Positions 7,606 through 14,865 of a stretch of 36,857 bases of DNA are shown here, piece by piece; position 1 is the stretch's first letter, and each line of letters begins with the position of its first letter. The stretch comes from Desulfobacterales bacterium (lineage in GTDB: Bacteria; Desulfobacterota; UBA8473), in contig JACQWO010000028.1 of NCBI GenBank assembly GCA_016209225.1, positions 1 through 36,857 of the forward strand, in the 5' to 3' direction. A program made the translations under genes and the position numbers. The notes below the pieces were generated by a model, which saw only the letters and a list, made by a program, of their open reading frames with translations, did not search any database and was not told where the DNA came from.

Positions 7606-8664
7606 GTGAAAGATTTGCAAAGGATATTAGACGGCATCCATCCACTGAAGGAAGAGTATTTGAAGCAGGCAAAGCTTAGATTGGATAGCCTTACGAAACC
7701 GCGTGAGAGTCTTGGCAAGCTTGAGAGTATCGCCCAGAAATACGCAGCTATTAAGGAAGATTTAAATCCATCTATCAACAGGAAGGTGATCTTTACCTTT
7801 GCCGGTGATCATGGTGTTGTGGAGGAGGGTGTGAGCGCCTTCCCGAAGGGGGTTACCATCCAGATGGTTTTAAATATGCTTGCCGGAGGAGCTGCTGTGA
7901 ACGTCCTTGCAAGGAACGTGGGAGCTAAAGTGGTGGTTGTGGACATCGGTGTGGATCATGACTTTGAACCTGCCCAAGGGCTTGTTATCAATAAAATAGG
8001 CTATGGGACAAAGAATCTTTCCACAGGCCCTGCCATGACACGTGATGAGGCTCTGCGGTCAATAAAAGTCGGTGTGGACCTGGCCGACGAGTATTCAAAA
8101 AAGGGAATGGATATTATCGGAACGGGAGAAATGGGGATAGGCAACACCACCCCTTCTAGCGCTATCCTTTCCGTATTGTCCGGTCTGTCCGCGAAAGAAG
8201 TGACAGGCAGGGGTACCGGCATTGATGACAGGGCACTCCAGAAAAAGGTGGATGTTATCGAGAGGGGGATCCGGTTAAACCAGCCGGACCCTCAAGACCC
8301 CATAGATGTCCTTGCCAAGGTGGGTGGTTTCGAGATTGGGGGCATAGCCGGTCTGATGATCGGGGGTGCCTTTCACCGGATACCGGTCGTGGTGGATGGT
8401 TTCATCTCCACGGCAGGGGCCATGATCGCCGTGGCGCTTTGGCCAACGATAGCTGAGTATCTATTTTACGCCCACCTCTCTTCCGAAGCCGGACATAAGC
8501 GGATACTTGAGAGGCTCGGACATGAACCGATTCTCGATCTCGGTATGAGATTGGGGGAGGGAACTGGTGCGGCGATGGCCATTTCCGTGATTGAAGCCGC
8601 AGTCAAGGTCATGACTGAAATGGCAACCTTTACCTCGGCAGGAGTGGATGAGGCACTCAAGTGA
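7606..8664 (+). CDS. cobT: Nicotinate-nucleotide--dimethylbenzimidazole phosphoribosyltransferase CobT
   Basis: CobT transfers phosphoribose from nicotinate mononucleotide to the lower-ligand base, giving the alpha-ribazole phosphate attached in the last steps of cobalamin assembly. Visible motifs are SLTKPRESLGKLE near the start, FAGDHGVVEEGVSAFPK, GEMGIGNTTPSSA and RLGEGTGAA with the catalytic glutamate at about residue 318 (Glu317 in Salmonella CobT). I start it at GTG 7606, giving 352 residues, because AAGGAGG lies about ten bases upstream and the product then aligns with family length. TTG codons further upstream would overlap that ribosome-binding site. The product specificity for dimethylbenzimidazole versus another base cannot be read from sequence. 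Confidence 0.95.
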   Translation: MKDLQRILDGIHPLKEEYLKQAKLRLDSLTKPRESLGKLESIAQKYAAIKEDLNPSINRKVIFTFAGDHGVVEEGVSAFPKGVTIQMVLNMLAGGAAVNVLARNVGAKVVVVDIGVDHDFEPAQGLVINKIGYGTKNLSTGPAMTRDEALRSIKVGVDLADEYSKKGMDIIGTGEMGIGNTTPSSAILSVLSGLSAKEVTGRGTGIDDRALQKKVDVIERGIRLNQPDPQDPIDVLAKVGGFEIGGIAGLMIGGAFHRIPVVVDGFISTAGAMIAVALWPTIAEYLFYAHLSSEAGHKRILERLGHEPILDLGMRLGEGTGAAMAISVIEAAVKVMTEMATFTSAGVDEALK

Positions 8665-8701
8665 TGGGAAAAGTATTTTATTTATCAAAAGGGAGATAAA
8701 G

Positions 8702-9217
8702 ATGAAAGGGTATGTCCAGGTGTACACAGGGGATGGGAAAGGAAAGACGACCGCGGCGCTGGGTCTGGCGCTCCGTGCCTCCGCCGCCGGCCTTAAGGTA
8801 TATATCGCCCAATTTGTCAAGGGAATGGAGTATAGCGAATTGAAGATCCTGAGAAATCTTTCCGATTCTATTATGGTGAGACAATACGGTCGGGATTGCT
8901 TTATCTGCAGGGCGCCGGTCGAAGAAGATAGAAGGCTTGCCCGGGAGGGGCTTAAAGATGTCTGGGATGTGATGTGCAGCGGTCAGTATCAGCTTATCAT
9001 CCTCGACGAGGCCAATATCGCCACCCACTTCCATCTGTTTTCCGTGGACGATCTTCTGGACCTGATCCACGGTAAACCGGAAGATGTAGAACTGGTCATT
9101 ACCGGCAGGAGGGCCGATCCACGGGTTATCGCCGAAGCCGATCTGGTGACGGAGATGAAGGAGGTCAAGCATTACTATCAGAAGGGTGTGAAGGCAAGGG
9201 AGGGGATCGAGAAGTAG
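8702..9217 (+). CDS. cobO: Corrinoid adenosyltransferase (CobO/BtuR/CobA type)
   Basis: This enzyme adenosylates the cobalt of cobyrinic acid a,c-diamide, cobinamide or cobalamin using ATP. The 171-residue protein has the unusual P-loop GDGKGKTT at 10-17, then LGLALRASAAGLKVYIAQFVKG, and the ILDEAN block with the HFHLFSVDDLLDLI region, all characteristic of the BtuR/CobO family rather than PduO or EutT. ATG 8702 is preceded by GGGAGATAAAG; the frame is open further upstream, but residues before MKGYVQVYTGDGKGKT do not fit the family. It lies between cobT and cbiM in the same run. In salvage it also serves imported corrinoids delivered by BtuB/BtuFCD. Confidence 0.94.
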   Translation: MKGYVQVYTGDGKGKTTAALGLALRASAAGLKVYIAQFVKGMEYSELKILRNLSDSIMVRQYGRDCFICRAPVEEDRRLAREGLKDVWDVMCSGQYQLIILDEANIATHFHLFSVDDLLDLIHGKPEDVELVITGRRADPRVIAEADLVTEMKEVKHYYQKGVKAREGIEK

Positions 9218-9251
9218 GAAAGGTTGCTGCTGAGATTTTAGGAGGTGGAAA

Positions 9252-10004
9252 ATGAAGATATCAAAAACAAAAATTTATCTAACCACGCTGTTTGTTTGTT
9301 TGCTGTTTGCTGACAATGCTTATGCCATGCATATTTCAGAGGGGGTACTGCCTTTCAACTGGGCGGCGCTCTGGTTTGCTGTTGCCATGCCATTTGTTGC
9401 CTATGGGATATGGCGGCTCAAGACAATTTCGAAGACTGATCCATCCTTTAAGCCGCTCGTGGGTCTTATGGCAGCTATTGTATTTATCATCTCCTGTATG
9501 CCCGTCCCCGTGCCCACTGCAGGCACTTGCTCCCACCCGTGCGGCACAGGGATGTCAGCGATACTGCTTGGACCTATGATAAGCATCCTTGTTGCGTCGG
9601 TAGCCCTCATTATTCAGGCGCTTTTCCTTGCACACGGAGGCTTAAGCACATGGGGTGCAGATGTAGTATCCATGGGCGTAATGGGCTCCTTTGCAGGTTT
9701 TTTAACATTTAAAGCATTACGCTCAATAAAAATAAACATGGCGATTGCAGGCTTTATGGCAGGGTTATTCGCAGACTGGGCAACATATTTCACCACATCT
9801 GTGGAACTTGCCTCAGGCATAAGGGGCGACTCCCCCTTTCTGCCGCTTTTCTATAATATCCTCATCGCCTTTATACCGACACAACTGCCGCTGGGAATCC
9901 TCGAAGGGGCAATGACAGCAGGCATGGTTGTCCTGCTTTACAAGAAGAGACCAGACCTTCTTGTAAAGATGCGTGTTTTAAAAACTGAGGAGGTGACGGT
10001 ATGA
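9252..10004 (+). CDS. cbiM: Cobalt ECF transporter substrate-binding membrane protein CbiM
   Basis: CbiM is the S-component of the cobalt energy-coupling-factor transporter, supplying Co2+ for the corrin ring. The 250-residue protein has a signal peptide ending AYA at residues 23-25, so that cleavage leaves an N-terminal Met-His (MHISEGVLP from residue 26), which forms the metal site in this family. PTAGTCSHPCGTG and LAHGGLSTWGADVVSMG are further CbiM hallmarks, and about six membrane helices are visible. Ribosome-binding site GGAGGTGG precedes the ATG. No cbiN, cbiQ or cbiO follows; the next gene, cbiF, begins at the cbiM stop. The energising subunits must be elsewhere or the protein acts alone. 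Confidence 0.93.
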   Translation: MKISKTKIYLTTLFVCLLFADNAYAMHISEGVLPFNWAALWFAVAMPFVAYGIWRLKTISKTDPSFKPLVGLMAAIVFIISCMPVPVPTAGTCSHPCGTGMSAILLGPMISILVASVALIIQALFLAHGGLSTWGADVVSMGVMGSFAGFLTFKALRSIKINMAIAGFMAGLFADWATYFTTSVELASGIRGDSPFLPLFYNILIAFIPTQLPLGILEGAMTAGMVVLLYKKRPDLLVKMRVLKTEEVTV

Positions 10005-10005
10005 A

Positions 10006-10019
10006 GTTGAAAGTTGAAA
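10006..10019 (+). repeat. Tandem 7-bp duplication (GTTGAAA x2) at the cbiF start
   Basis: GTTGAAA is repeated at 10006-10012 and 10013-10019, followed by a partial third copy. Deleting one unit puts the well-positioned ATG at 10001 (which overlaps the cbiM stop as ATGA and follows GAGGAGGT) in frame with cbiF, giving MKLKVLSIVGAG. With two units that ATG is out of frame. Confidence 0.8.
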
Positions 10020-10757
10020 GTTCTAAGTATTGTAGGGGCAGGACCCGGGGATCCGGATCTTTTGACGATAAAGGGGAAAAGGCTTCTTAAGGAAGCGGAT
10101 GTGGTGATCTATGCGGGGAGCCTTGTCCATCCTGATATTCTCCAGGGACTGGAGGCGGAATTGTTCGATTCAGCGAAACTCAACCTTGATGAGATCATAG
10201 GGATAATAAGCGGGAAGGTGGAAGAGGGCAAGAAGGTCATTCGTCTCCATTCGGGAGATCCGAGTATCTACGGCGCCATAAAAGAACAGATGGAAAGGCT
10301 CGATAGCCTCGGCATTCCCTATGAGGTTATCCCCGGGGTAAGCTCTGCCATGGCTGTGGCAGCAGCCCTGAAGGAGGAGTTCACCCTGCCGGAAGTAACC
10401 CAGACCCTGATCATCACAAGGCTTCCCGGCAGGACCCCCGTGCCGGAGAAAGAGGCCCTGGGAAGGTTATCTGAGATAAGGGCGAGCATGCTCATCTTCC
10501 TTAGTGTGGGGATGATGGATGAGGTGGTCTCGGAGCTTCTCCACGGCTATCCTGAGGATACACCTGTAGCAGTGGTTGAAAAGGTAACATGGCCGGAGGA
10601 GAGGATAATCAGGGGGACATTGAAAGACATAACTGAGAAGGTTAAGGATGCCGGCATAGAGAAGACAGCCGTAATAGCCGTAGGCGATTTTATGCGAGGA
10701 CTAAAGAAGGCATCAAGGCTTTATGACAGAGACTTCAGCCATGGGTACAGAAAATAA
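10014..10757 (+). CDS. cbiF: Cobalt-precorrin-4 C11-methyltransferase CbiF/CobM
   Basis: CbiF uses S-adenosylmethionine to methylate C-11 of cobalt-precorrin-4. The 247-residue protein of the tetrapyrrole methylase family shows the first SAM-site motif IVGAGPGDPDLLT (6-18), VIYAGSLVHPDIL, the RLHSGDPSIYGAIKEQ motif, VIPGVSSAMAVAAAL and the FLSVGMM stretch, all typical of C11-methyltransferases. The only in-frame start near the conserved N-terminus is TTG 10014, poorly spaced from the ribosome-binding site. The good ATG at 10001 was knocked out of frame by a 7-bp tandem duplication. Translation may therefore be reduced or depend on slippage. Function of the intact polypeptide is not in doubt. 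Confidence 0.92.
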   Translation: MKVLSIVGAGPGDPDLLTIKGKRLLKEADVVIYAGSLVHPDILQGLEAELFDSAKLNLDEIIGIISGKVEEGKKVIRLHSGDPSIYGAIKEQMERLDSLGIPYEVIPGVSSAMAVAAALKEEFTLPEVTQTLIITRLPGRTPVPEKEALGRLSEIRASMLIFLSVGMMDEVVSELLHGYPEDTPVAVVEKVTWPEERIIRGTLKDITEKVKDAGIEKTAVIAVGDFMRGLKKASRLYDRDFSHGYRK

Positions 10758-11805
10758 TTCGGGGGTCAGGGATCAGGGGGCGGGGATCAGGGGTTATGGT
10801 TCAAGGGTTGCCATAATATGCCTCACCCGAGGGGGCGTTGAACTGGCAATGAAACTCAAAGGCCTTCTGCCAAATATGAAGCTATATGCGTACAAACCCT
10901 TAGACCTTCAACTCTCAAACCTTGAAAGGTTCTCATCCTTGCCAGGACTGATAGAGAAGATCTGGTCTCACCACAATGCCCTTATTTTCATCATGGCTGC
11001 GGGCATTGTAGTGAGGACAATAGCGCCTCTTATTAAAGACAAAAAGGCAGACCCTGCTGTTGTGGTCCTTGATGAGAAGGGCAGATTTGCCATAAGTCTT
11101 TTGAGTGGACATATGGGGGGAGCCAACAGACTGGCAAAAGAGGTGGCGGATTTCCTCGGTGGTCAGGCAGTGATCACCACTGCCTCTGATGTAAATGAGA
11201 GGCCCGCCCTTGACCTCTGTGCCTTGGAGAGGGACCTCTATGTTGAGGACTGGGAGAAGCTGAAAAGACTGAGTGCCCGGATCGTAAACGGGGAAAACAT
11301 AAAGGTCTTCACCGACGGTGTTTCCTATGACCTGCCTGAGGAGTTTATCCCTGTGAAGGCTCCTGAAGATGCTCAGATTATAATTACAAATAGGATCATG
11401 TCTTTCCCTGCCTTATATCTCAGGCCCAGGAATCTCGTCCTCGGCATAGGATGCAATAGGGGAACAGAGGCGGAAGAGATAGAGGAGGCTGTAAAGGATG
11501 TCTTTGGAGAGTGGGGCTTCTCCCCCAACTCTATCAGAAACGCAGCCACCGTTGATAAAAAAAGGGATGAGGCAGGCCTTCTCTGTTTTGCAGAAAGGCA
11601 TGGTCTGAATATCGAGTTTTTCTCTCCAGAAGAACTCAACAGGGTCAAAGGGATAAATGGCTCTCCTGCATCTATGAGGGCCATAGGCGCGCGAGGCGTG
11701 GCAGAGCCGGCCGCAATGCTTGCGGCCCGTTCTTCTCTTCTCATCCCAAAACAGAAAAGGGGGAATGTAACATTAGCAGTGGCAAGCTTTACATTGTGGG
11801 AATAG
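10723..11805 (+). CDS. cbiG: Cobalt-precorrin-5A hydrolase CbiG
   Basis: CbiG opens the delta-lactone ring of cobalt-precorrin-5A, releasing acetaldehyde and initiating ring contraction chemistry in the anaerobic pathway. The N-terminal domain starts at RVAIICLTRGG, continues with IMAAGIVVRTIAPLIKDK and SLLSGHMGGANRLAKEVA, and the C-terminal domain carries LVLGIGCNRGTEAEEI and the ASMRAIGARGVAEPAAML region. An extra N-terminal tail of about 20 residues, rich in Gly and Arg, is encoded by a 7-bp-period repeat at 10761-10811 not seen in ordinary CbiG proteins. ATG 10741 is an equally possible start. The end overlaps the conserved beginning of cbiH. Confidence 0.92.
   Translation: MTETSAMGTENNSGVRDQGAGIRGYGSRVAIICLTRGGVELAMKLKGLLPNMKLYAYKPLDLQLSNLERFSSLPGLIEKIWSHHNALIFIMAAGIVVRTIAPLIKDKKADPAVVVLDEKGRFAISLLSGHMGGANRLAKEVADFLGGQAVITTASDVNERPALDLCALERDLYVEDWEKLKRLSARIVNGENIKVFTDGVSYDLPEEFIPVKAPEDAQIIITNRIMSFPALYLRPRNLVLGIGCNRGTEAEEIEEAVKDVFGEWGFSPNSIRNAATVDKKRDEAGLLCFAERHGLNIEFFSPEELNRVKGINGSPASMRAIGARGVAEPAAMLAARSSLLIPKQKRGNVTLAVASFTLWE
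10761..10811 (+). repeat. Heptamer-like repeat array in the 5' end of cbiG
   Basis: Loosely repeated G-rich units (GGGTCAG, GGATCAG, GGGATCAG, GGGTTAT, GGTTCAA, GGGTTGC) run through codons for the atypical N-terminal tail of CbiG. The units resemble those in cbiH at 12069 and between cbiH and cbiA at 12581. Confidence 0.6.
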
Positions 11806-12575
11806 GCCCCGGGGGATTGGAACACCTTACGTATAAGGCAAAAGGCGCCATTGATGCGGCAGGGGTGGTTATAGGATATAAGACGTATCTCGAGCTGATA
11901 AAACCCCTGCTCATGGGAAAAGAGGTCATCTCTTCGGGGATGAGACAGGAGAGGGATAGGTGCGCAAGGGCGATAGGACTGGCCGCATCGGGAAAGATTG
12001 TGGCTTTGGTTAGCGGTGGCGACCCCGGGATATATGGAATGGCCGGTCTGGTCTTTGAGATGTTAAAAGTCAGGGGTCAGGGGTCAGGAGTCAGGGGTCA
12101 AAACATTCAGAAATCAAATGACTCTGAACTTACAAGTCACGAGTCACGACTATCAGTTGAGGTGATTCCAGGCATAGCAGCCTTAAACGCCTGTGCCTCA
12201 AGGCTTGGGGCGCCCCTTATGCATGACTTTGCCTCCATAAGCCTGAGCGACCTCCTCACTCCCCGGGAAGTCATTGAAAAGAGGCTTGAGGCTGCATCAG
12301 CGGCCGATTTTGTTATCGTGCTTTATAATCCAAAGAGTAAGGCAAGGACAGAACAGATTGCAGAGGCAAGGGATATAATCCTTAAATACCGGGATGGCAA
12401 TACCCCTGTGGGGATCGTTAGACATGCCACAAGAGCGGATGAGACTGTAACGATTACCACGTTAAGTAAGATGCTAAGCAATAATATAGACATGCAGAGC
12501 ATAGTGATAATCGGTAACAGCAAGACCTTTGTATGGCGGGGCCTTTTGGTAACGCCGAGGGGATACGCCGTATAG
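11796..12575 (+). CDS. cbiH: Cobalt-precorrin-3B C17-methyltransferase CbiH/CobJ
   Basis: CbiH methylates C-17 and contracts the ring of cobalt-precorrin-3. Motifs are VGIGPGGLEHLTYKA, ALVSGGDPGIYGMAGLV, VEVIPGIAALNACASRLGAP, MHDFASISLSDLLTP and IVLYNPKSKAR, all specific to this methylase. The first available start codon, GTG 11796, lies inside the SAM-site motif; the expected upstream residues SGKLYIV are encoded in frame from about 11775, but no ATG, GTG or TTG was found in frame upstream (back to at least 11640). A rare ATT start at 11772 or a frameshifted fusion with cbiG are possible. Residues 92-119 are an insertion encoded by short tandem repeats. It should still form the family fold if the insertion loops out. 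Confidence 0.88.
   Translation: MGIGPGGLEHLTYKAKGAIDAAGVVIGYKTYLELIKPLLMGKEVISSGMRQERDRCARAIGLAASGKIVALVSGGDPGIYGMAGLVFEMLKVRGQGSGVRGQNIQKSNDSELTSHESRLSVEVIPGIAALNACASRLGAPLMHDFASISLSDLLTPREVIEKRLEAASAADFVIVLYNPKSKARTEQIAEARDIILKYRDGNTPVGIVRHATRADETVTITTLSKMLSNNIDMQSIVIIGNSKTFVWRGLLVTPRGYAV
12069..12152 (+). repeat. In-frame heptamer repeat insertion in cbiH
   Basis: Four successive GTCAGGG-like units (one reads GTCAGGA) begin at 12069, and a right arm containing AGTCACG twice runs to about 12152. The segment encodes about 28 residues lying between FEMLK and VEVIPGIAA, where CbiH proteins normally have a short connection. Its two arms are roughly complementary (GAGTCA against TGACTC). Confidence 0.7.
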
Positions 12576-12580
12576 AAAGG

Positions 12581-12693
12581 GGTTCAGGGTTCAAGGTTCA
12601 GGGTTAGAAAACGATGAACATAGACCAGTATGAAGATAAGGCAACCAACCGTGAACTGTGAACCGTGAACTGTAAACTATGAACCGTGAACCC
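12581..12693. repeat. Palindromic array of 7-bp units between cbiH and cbiA
   Basis: The left arm 12581-12606 consists of GGTTCAG/GGTTCAA units with a strict 7-bp period. The right arm 12648-12693 consists of TGAACCG/TGAACTG units, also 7 bp, complementary to the left arm. They are separated by about 40 bp of unrelated sequence. It fills the gap between the cbiH stop and the cbiA start. Confidence 0.75.
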
Positions 12694-12716
12694 GACGACA
12701 GTTACAAGGCGGGAAG

Positions 12717-14102
12717 ATGGATATGGACAGGGCGGTTATCATAGGAGGAGCCCATAGCGGTTCGGGCAAGACCACGGTGAGTATCGGTCTCATGGCTGTC
12801 TTAAGAAGGCGGGGGCTTGTTGTGCAACCCTTTAAGGTAGGACCGGACTACATAGACCCCGGTTTTCACGAAAAGGCCTGTGAGAGACGTTCTTACAACC
12901 TTGACCCGTGGATGATGGGCGAGAAAGGGCTGAAAGAGACATTTTTCCATAATATGACAGGCGCCGATATCGGAATAATAGAAGGTGTGATGGGGCTTTT
13001 TGATGGAAGAAATGACGATACTGCAACATCCAGCACGGCGCATGTGGCGATGATACTAAACCTGCCGGTGATTCTCGTTATTGACGCCAGATCCGTAGCT
13101 CAGAGCGTGGGGGCGATAGTTTACGGGTTCGAAAACTATATGCCTGGACTCAAGCTTGTTGGTGTCGTCTTCAACAGGGTTGCAGGAGAGGCCCACTACG
13201 AGATGTTAAGGCGTGCAGTCAAAGAGAGGTGCAGGGTCTCGGTCATGGGATATCTTCCCCGAGATCCGGCCATCTCGATTCCCGAACGTCACCTGGGGCT
13301 TGCAGCGCCGGAAGAGAAGGAATGCGGCAAAAGATTTTTACATGACCTTGCGGATATTACGGAGAGACATGTAGATATAGACAGAGTTCTGGAAATTGCC
13401 GCAGGGGCCGCAATACAAAAACCCTCCGGGGTGTCGTCTATCCCATCTCCCTCTCCGACAGGTCTAAAAGTACGCATCGCTGTCGCCCTTGATGAGGCCT
13501 TCTGGTTCTATTATTACGATAACCTTGACGCACTCGAAGCCGCCGGGGCTGAGATTGTATTCTTCAGCCCCCTCCACGACCGTGCGCTTCCCGAAGACAT
13601 CGTCGCTATCTATCTCGGCGGCGGTTATCCGGAACTGTATGCCAGGGGACTTTCAGAGAACAACTCTATGAGAAAGGCGATAGAAGAATGGGCGGGGAGC
13701 GGCGGCCCAATCTATGGGGAATGCGGTGGATTGATGATTCTTACCGAGGGAATATACGATTTTAATGGAGACTTCTTCGAGATGACCGGAGTTTATCAAA
13801 CCAGGGTCAAGATGACCAGGGAAAGGCTAAGCCTCGGATACAGAGAGGTGGAATTCCTTGAAAGGACGATTCTGGGAGACAGAGGCGACCGGGTGAGAGG
13901 TCATGAATTCCATTATTCCGAGCTCTTACATCAGCCTGAGAACGCAAGAGGGGTGTACAGCCCTGGAAGTTCACGACTTGAGGGCTGGCGGGTTAAGAAT
14001 ACATTTGCGAGCTATATCCACATACATTTCAAGAGCAATGATCGTATAGGGAGTAACTTTGTCGCATTCTGCCGGCAGGAAAACCCTCGGTTGAAGGGAT
14101 AG
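12717..14102 (+). CDS. cbiA: Cobyrinate a,c-diamide synthase CbiA
   Basis: CbiA amidates the a and c side chains of cobyrinic acid using glutamine and ATP. The 461-residue protein has an N-terminal dethiobiotin-synthetase-like domain with P-loop GGAHSGSGKTT (10-20) and the KVGPDYIDPGFH motif (40-51). A C-terminal class I glutamine amidotransferase-like domain follows, with nucleophile Cys336 in YGECGGLM. Length is normal. ATG 12717 and ATG 12723 are both possible starts. The gene is separated from cbiH by a repeat array and from cbiC by a 115-bp palindromic repeat whose left end coincides with the cbiA stop codon, so the element inserted at the very end of this gene. Confidence 0.95.
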   Translation: MDMDRAVIIGGAHSGSGKTTVSIGLMAVLRRRGLVVQPFKVGPDYIDPGFHEKACERRSYNLDPWMMGEKGLKETFFHNMTGADIGIIEGVMGLFDGRNDDTATSSTAHVAMILNLPVILVIDARSVAQSVGAIVYGFENYMPGLKLVGVVFNRVAGEAHYEMLRRAVKERCRVSVMGYLPRDPAISIPERHLGLAAPEEKECGKRFLHDLADITERHVDIDRVLEIAAGAAIQKPSGVSSIPSPSPTGLKVRIAVALDEAFWFYYYDNLDALEAAGAEIVFFSPLHDRALPEDIVAIYLGGGYPELYARGLSENNSMRKAIEEWAGSGGPIYGECGGLMILTEGIYDFNGDFFEMTGVYQTRVKMTRERLSLGYREVEFLERTILGDRGDRVRGHEFHYSELLHQPENARGVYSPGSSRLEGWRVKNTFASYIHIHFKSNDRIGSNFVAFCRQENPRLKG

Positions 14103-14216
14103 TAACTACTCAGGCACAAAGTGGCAAAGGCACATAGGCACAAAGCAGAGTGGGGTCGTTTCGTTGTTTTTTCCTACTTTGTGCCTTTGGTGCTCTGTGC
14201 CTACCTGAGTAGTCAC
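14102..14216. repeat. Palindromic CTACTCAGG-family element, copy 1 (cacaaag interior)
   Basis: Left terminus GTAACTACTCAGG and right terminus CCTGAGTAGTCAC enclose arms built from GGCACAAAG-like words and a central segment with GTCGTTTCGTTG. Nearly the same interior is found in the copy at 34368-34490. It lies between cbiA and cbiC and does not interrupt either. Confidence 0.85.
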
Positions 14217-14256
14217 TATAGATATTGACTTAAGTTGCGTTAGAAAGGAGACCAAG

Positions 14257-14865
14257 ATGGCTAAAGGAATCGAGATCGAAAAAAGAAGCTTTGAAATTAT
14301 CGCCTCCCTGATGAAAAAGAAAACGTTCCAGGAGCAGGAACTTCCCATTGTGATGCGTGTCATCCATGCCACCGGGGACTTCGATTTCGAGGACAATCTC
14401 AGGTTTCACCCTGAAGCCATAAAAGCGGGGATCAGAGCATTAAAGAGCGGTAAAAACATACTTGTGGATGTGAATATGGTGGCTGCAGGGATAAACAGGA
14501 GACTTTTGGAAAGATGGGGGGGGAGAATCATTTCCACGATTTCTGAAGTTGGGGGAGAAGATGGAAAGACAAGGGCCGAGACAGCCATAGAGAAGGCCAT
14601 TGATGAGAAGATAGGCATCGTCGCTATCGGCAATGCCCCAACGGCCCTCTTAAAGACGATGGAGCTTATAGACGAAGGAAGATTCAAGCCTGACCTTGTA
14701 ATAGGGGCGCCTGTTGGCTTTGTAAATGCGGAGGAATCAAAGGATGCCTTATCGAAAAAACCCTACCCGTTCATAACCAGCCTTGGCAGAAAGGGGGGGA
14801 GCCCTGTAGCAGTTGCCGTAGTAAATGGGATACTCAGGCTTATGCAAGGAATGGAACGGCAATGA
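14257..14865 (+). CDS. cbiC: Cobalt-precorrin-8 methylmutase CbiC
   Basis: CbiC moves the C-11 methyl group to C-12 to give cobyrinic acid. The 202-residue protein has the family block PIVMRVIHATGDFDFEDNLR with the catalytic histidine at about residue 37, DVNMVAAGI, and the C-terminal IGAPVGFVNAEESKDAL motif. Length fits the family. The start ATG follows GAAAGGAGACC. Its stop overlaps the cbiP start (ATGA), suggesting translational coupling. Confidence 0.95.
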   Translation: MAKGIEIEKRSFEIIASLMKKKTFQEQELPIVMRVIHATGDFDFEDNLRFHPEAIKAGIRALKSGKNILVDVNMVAAGINRRLLERWGGRIISTISEVGGEDGKTRAETAIEKAIDEKIGIVAIGNAPTALLKTMELIDEGRFKPDLVIGAPVGFVNAEESKDALSKKPYPFITSLGRKGGSPVAVAVVNGILRLMQGMERQ

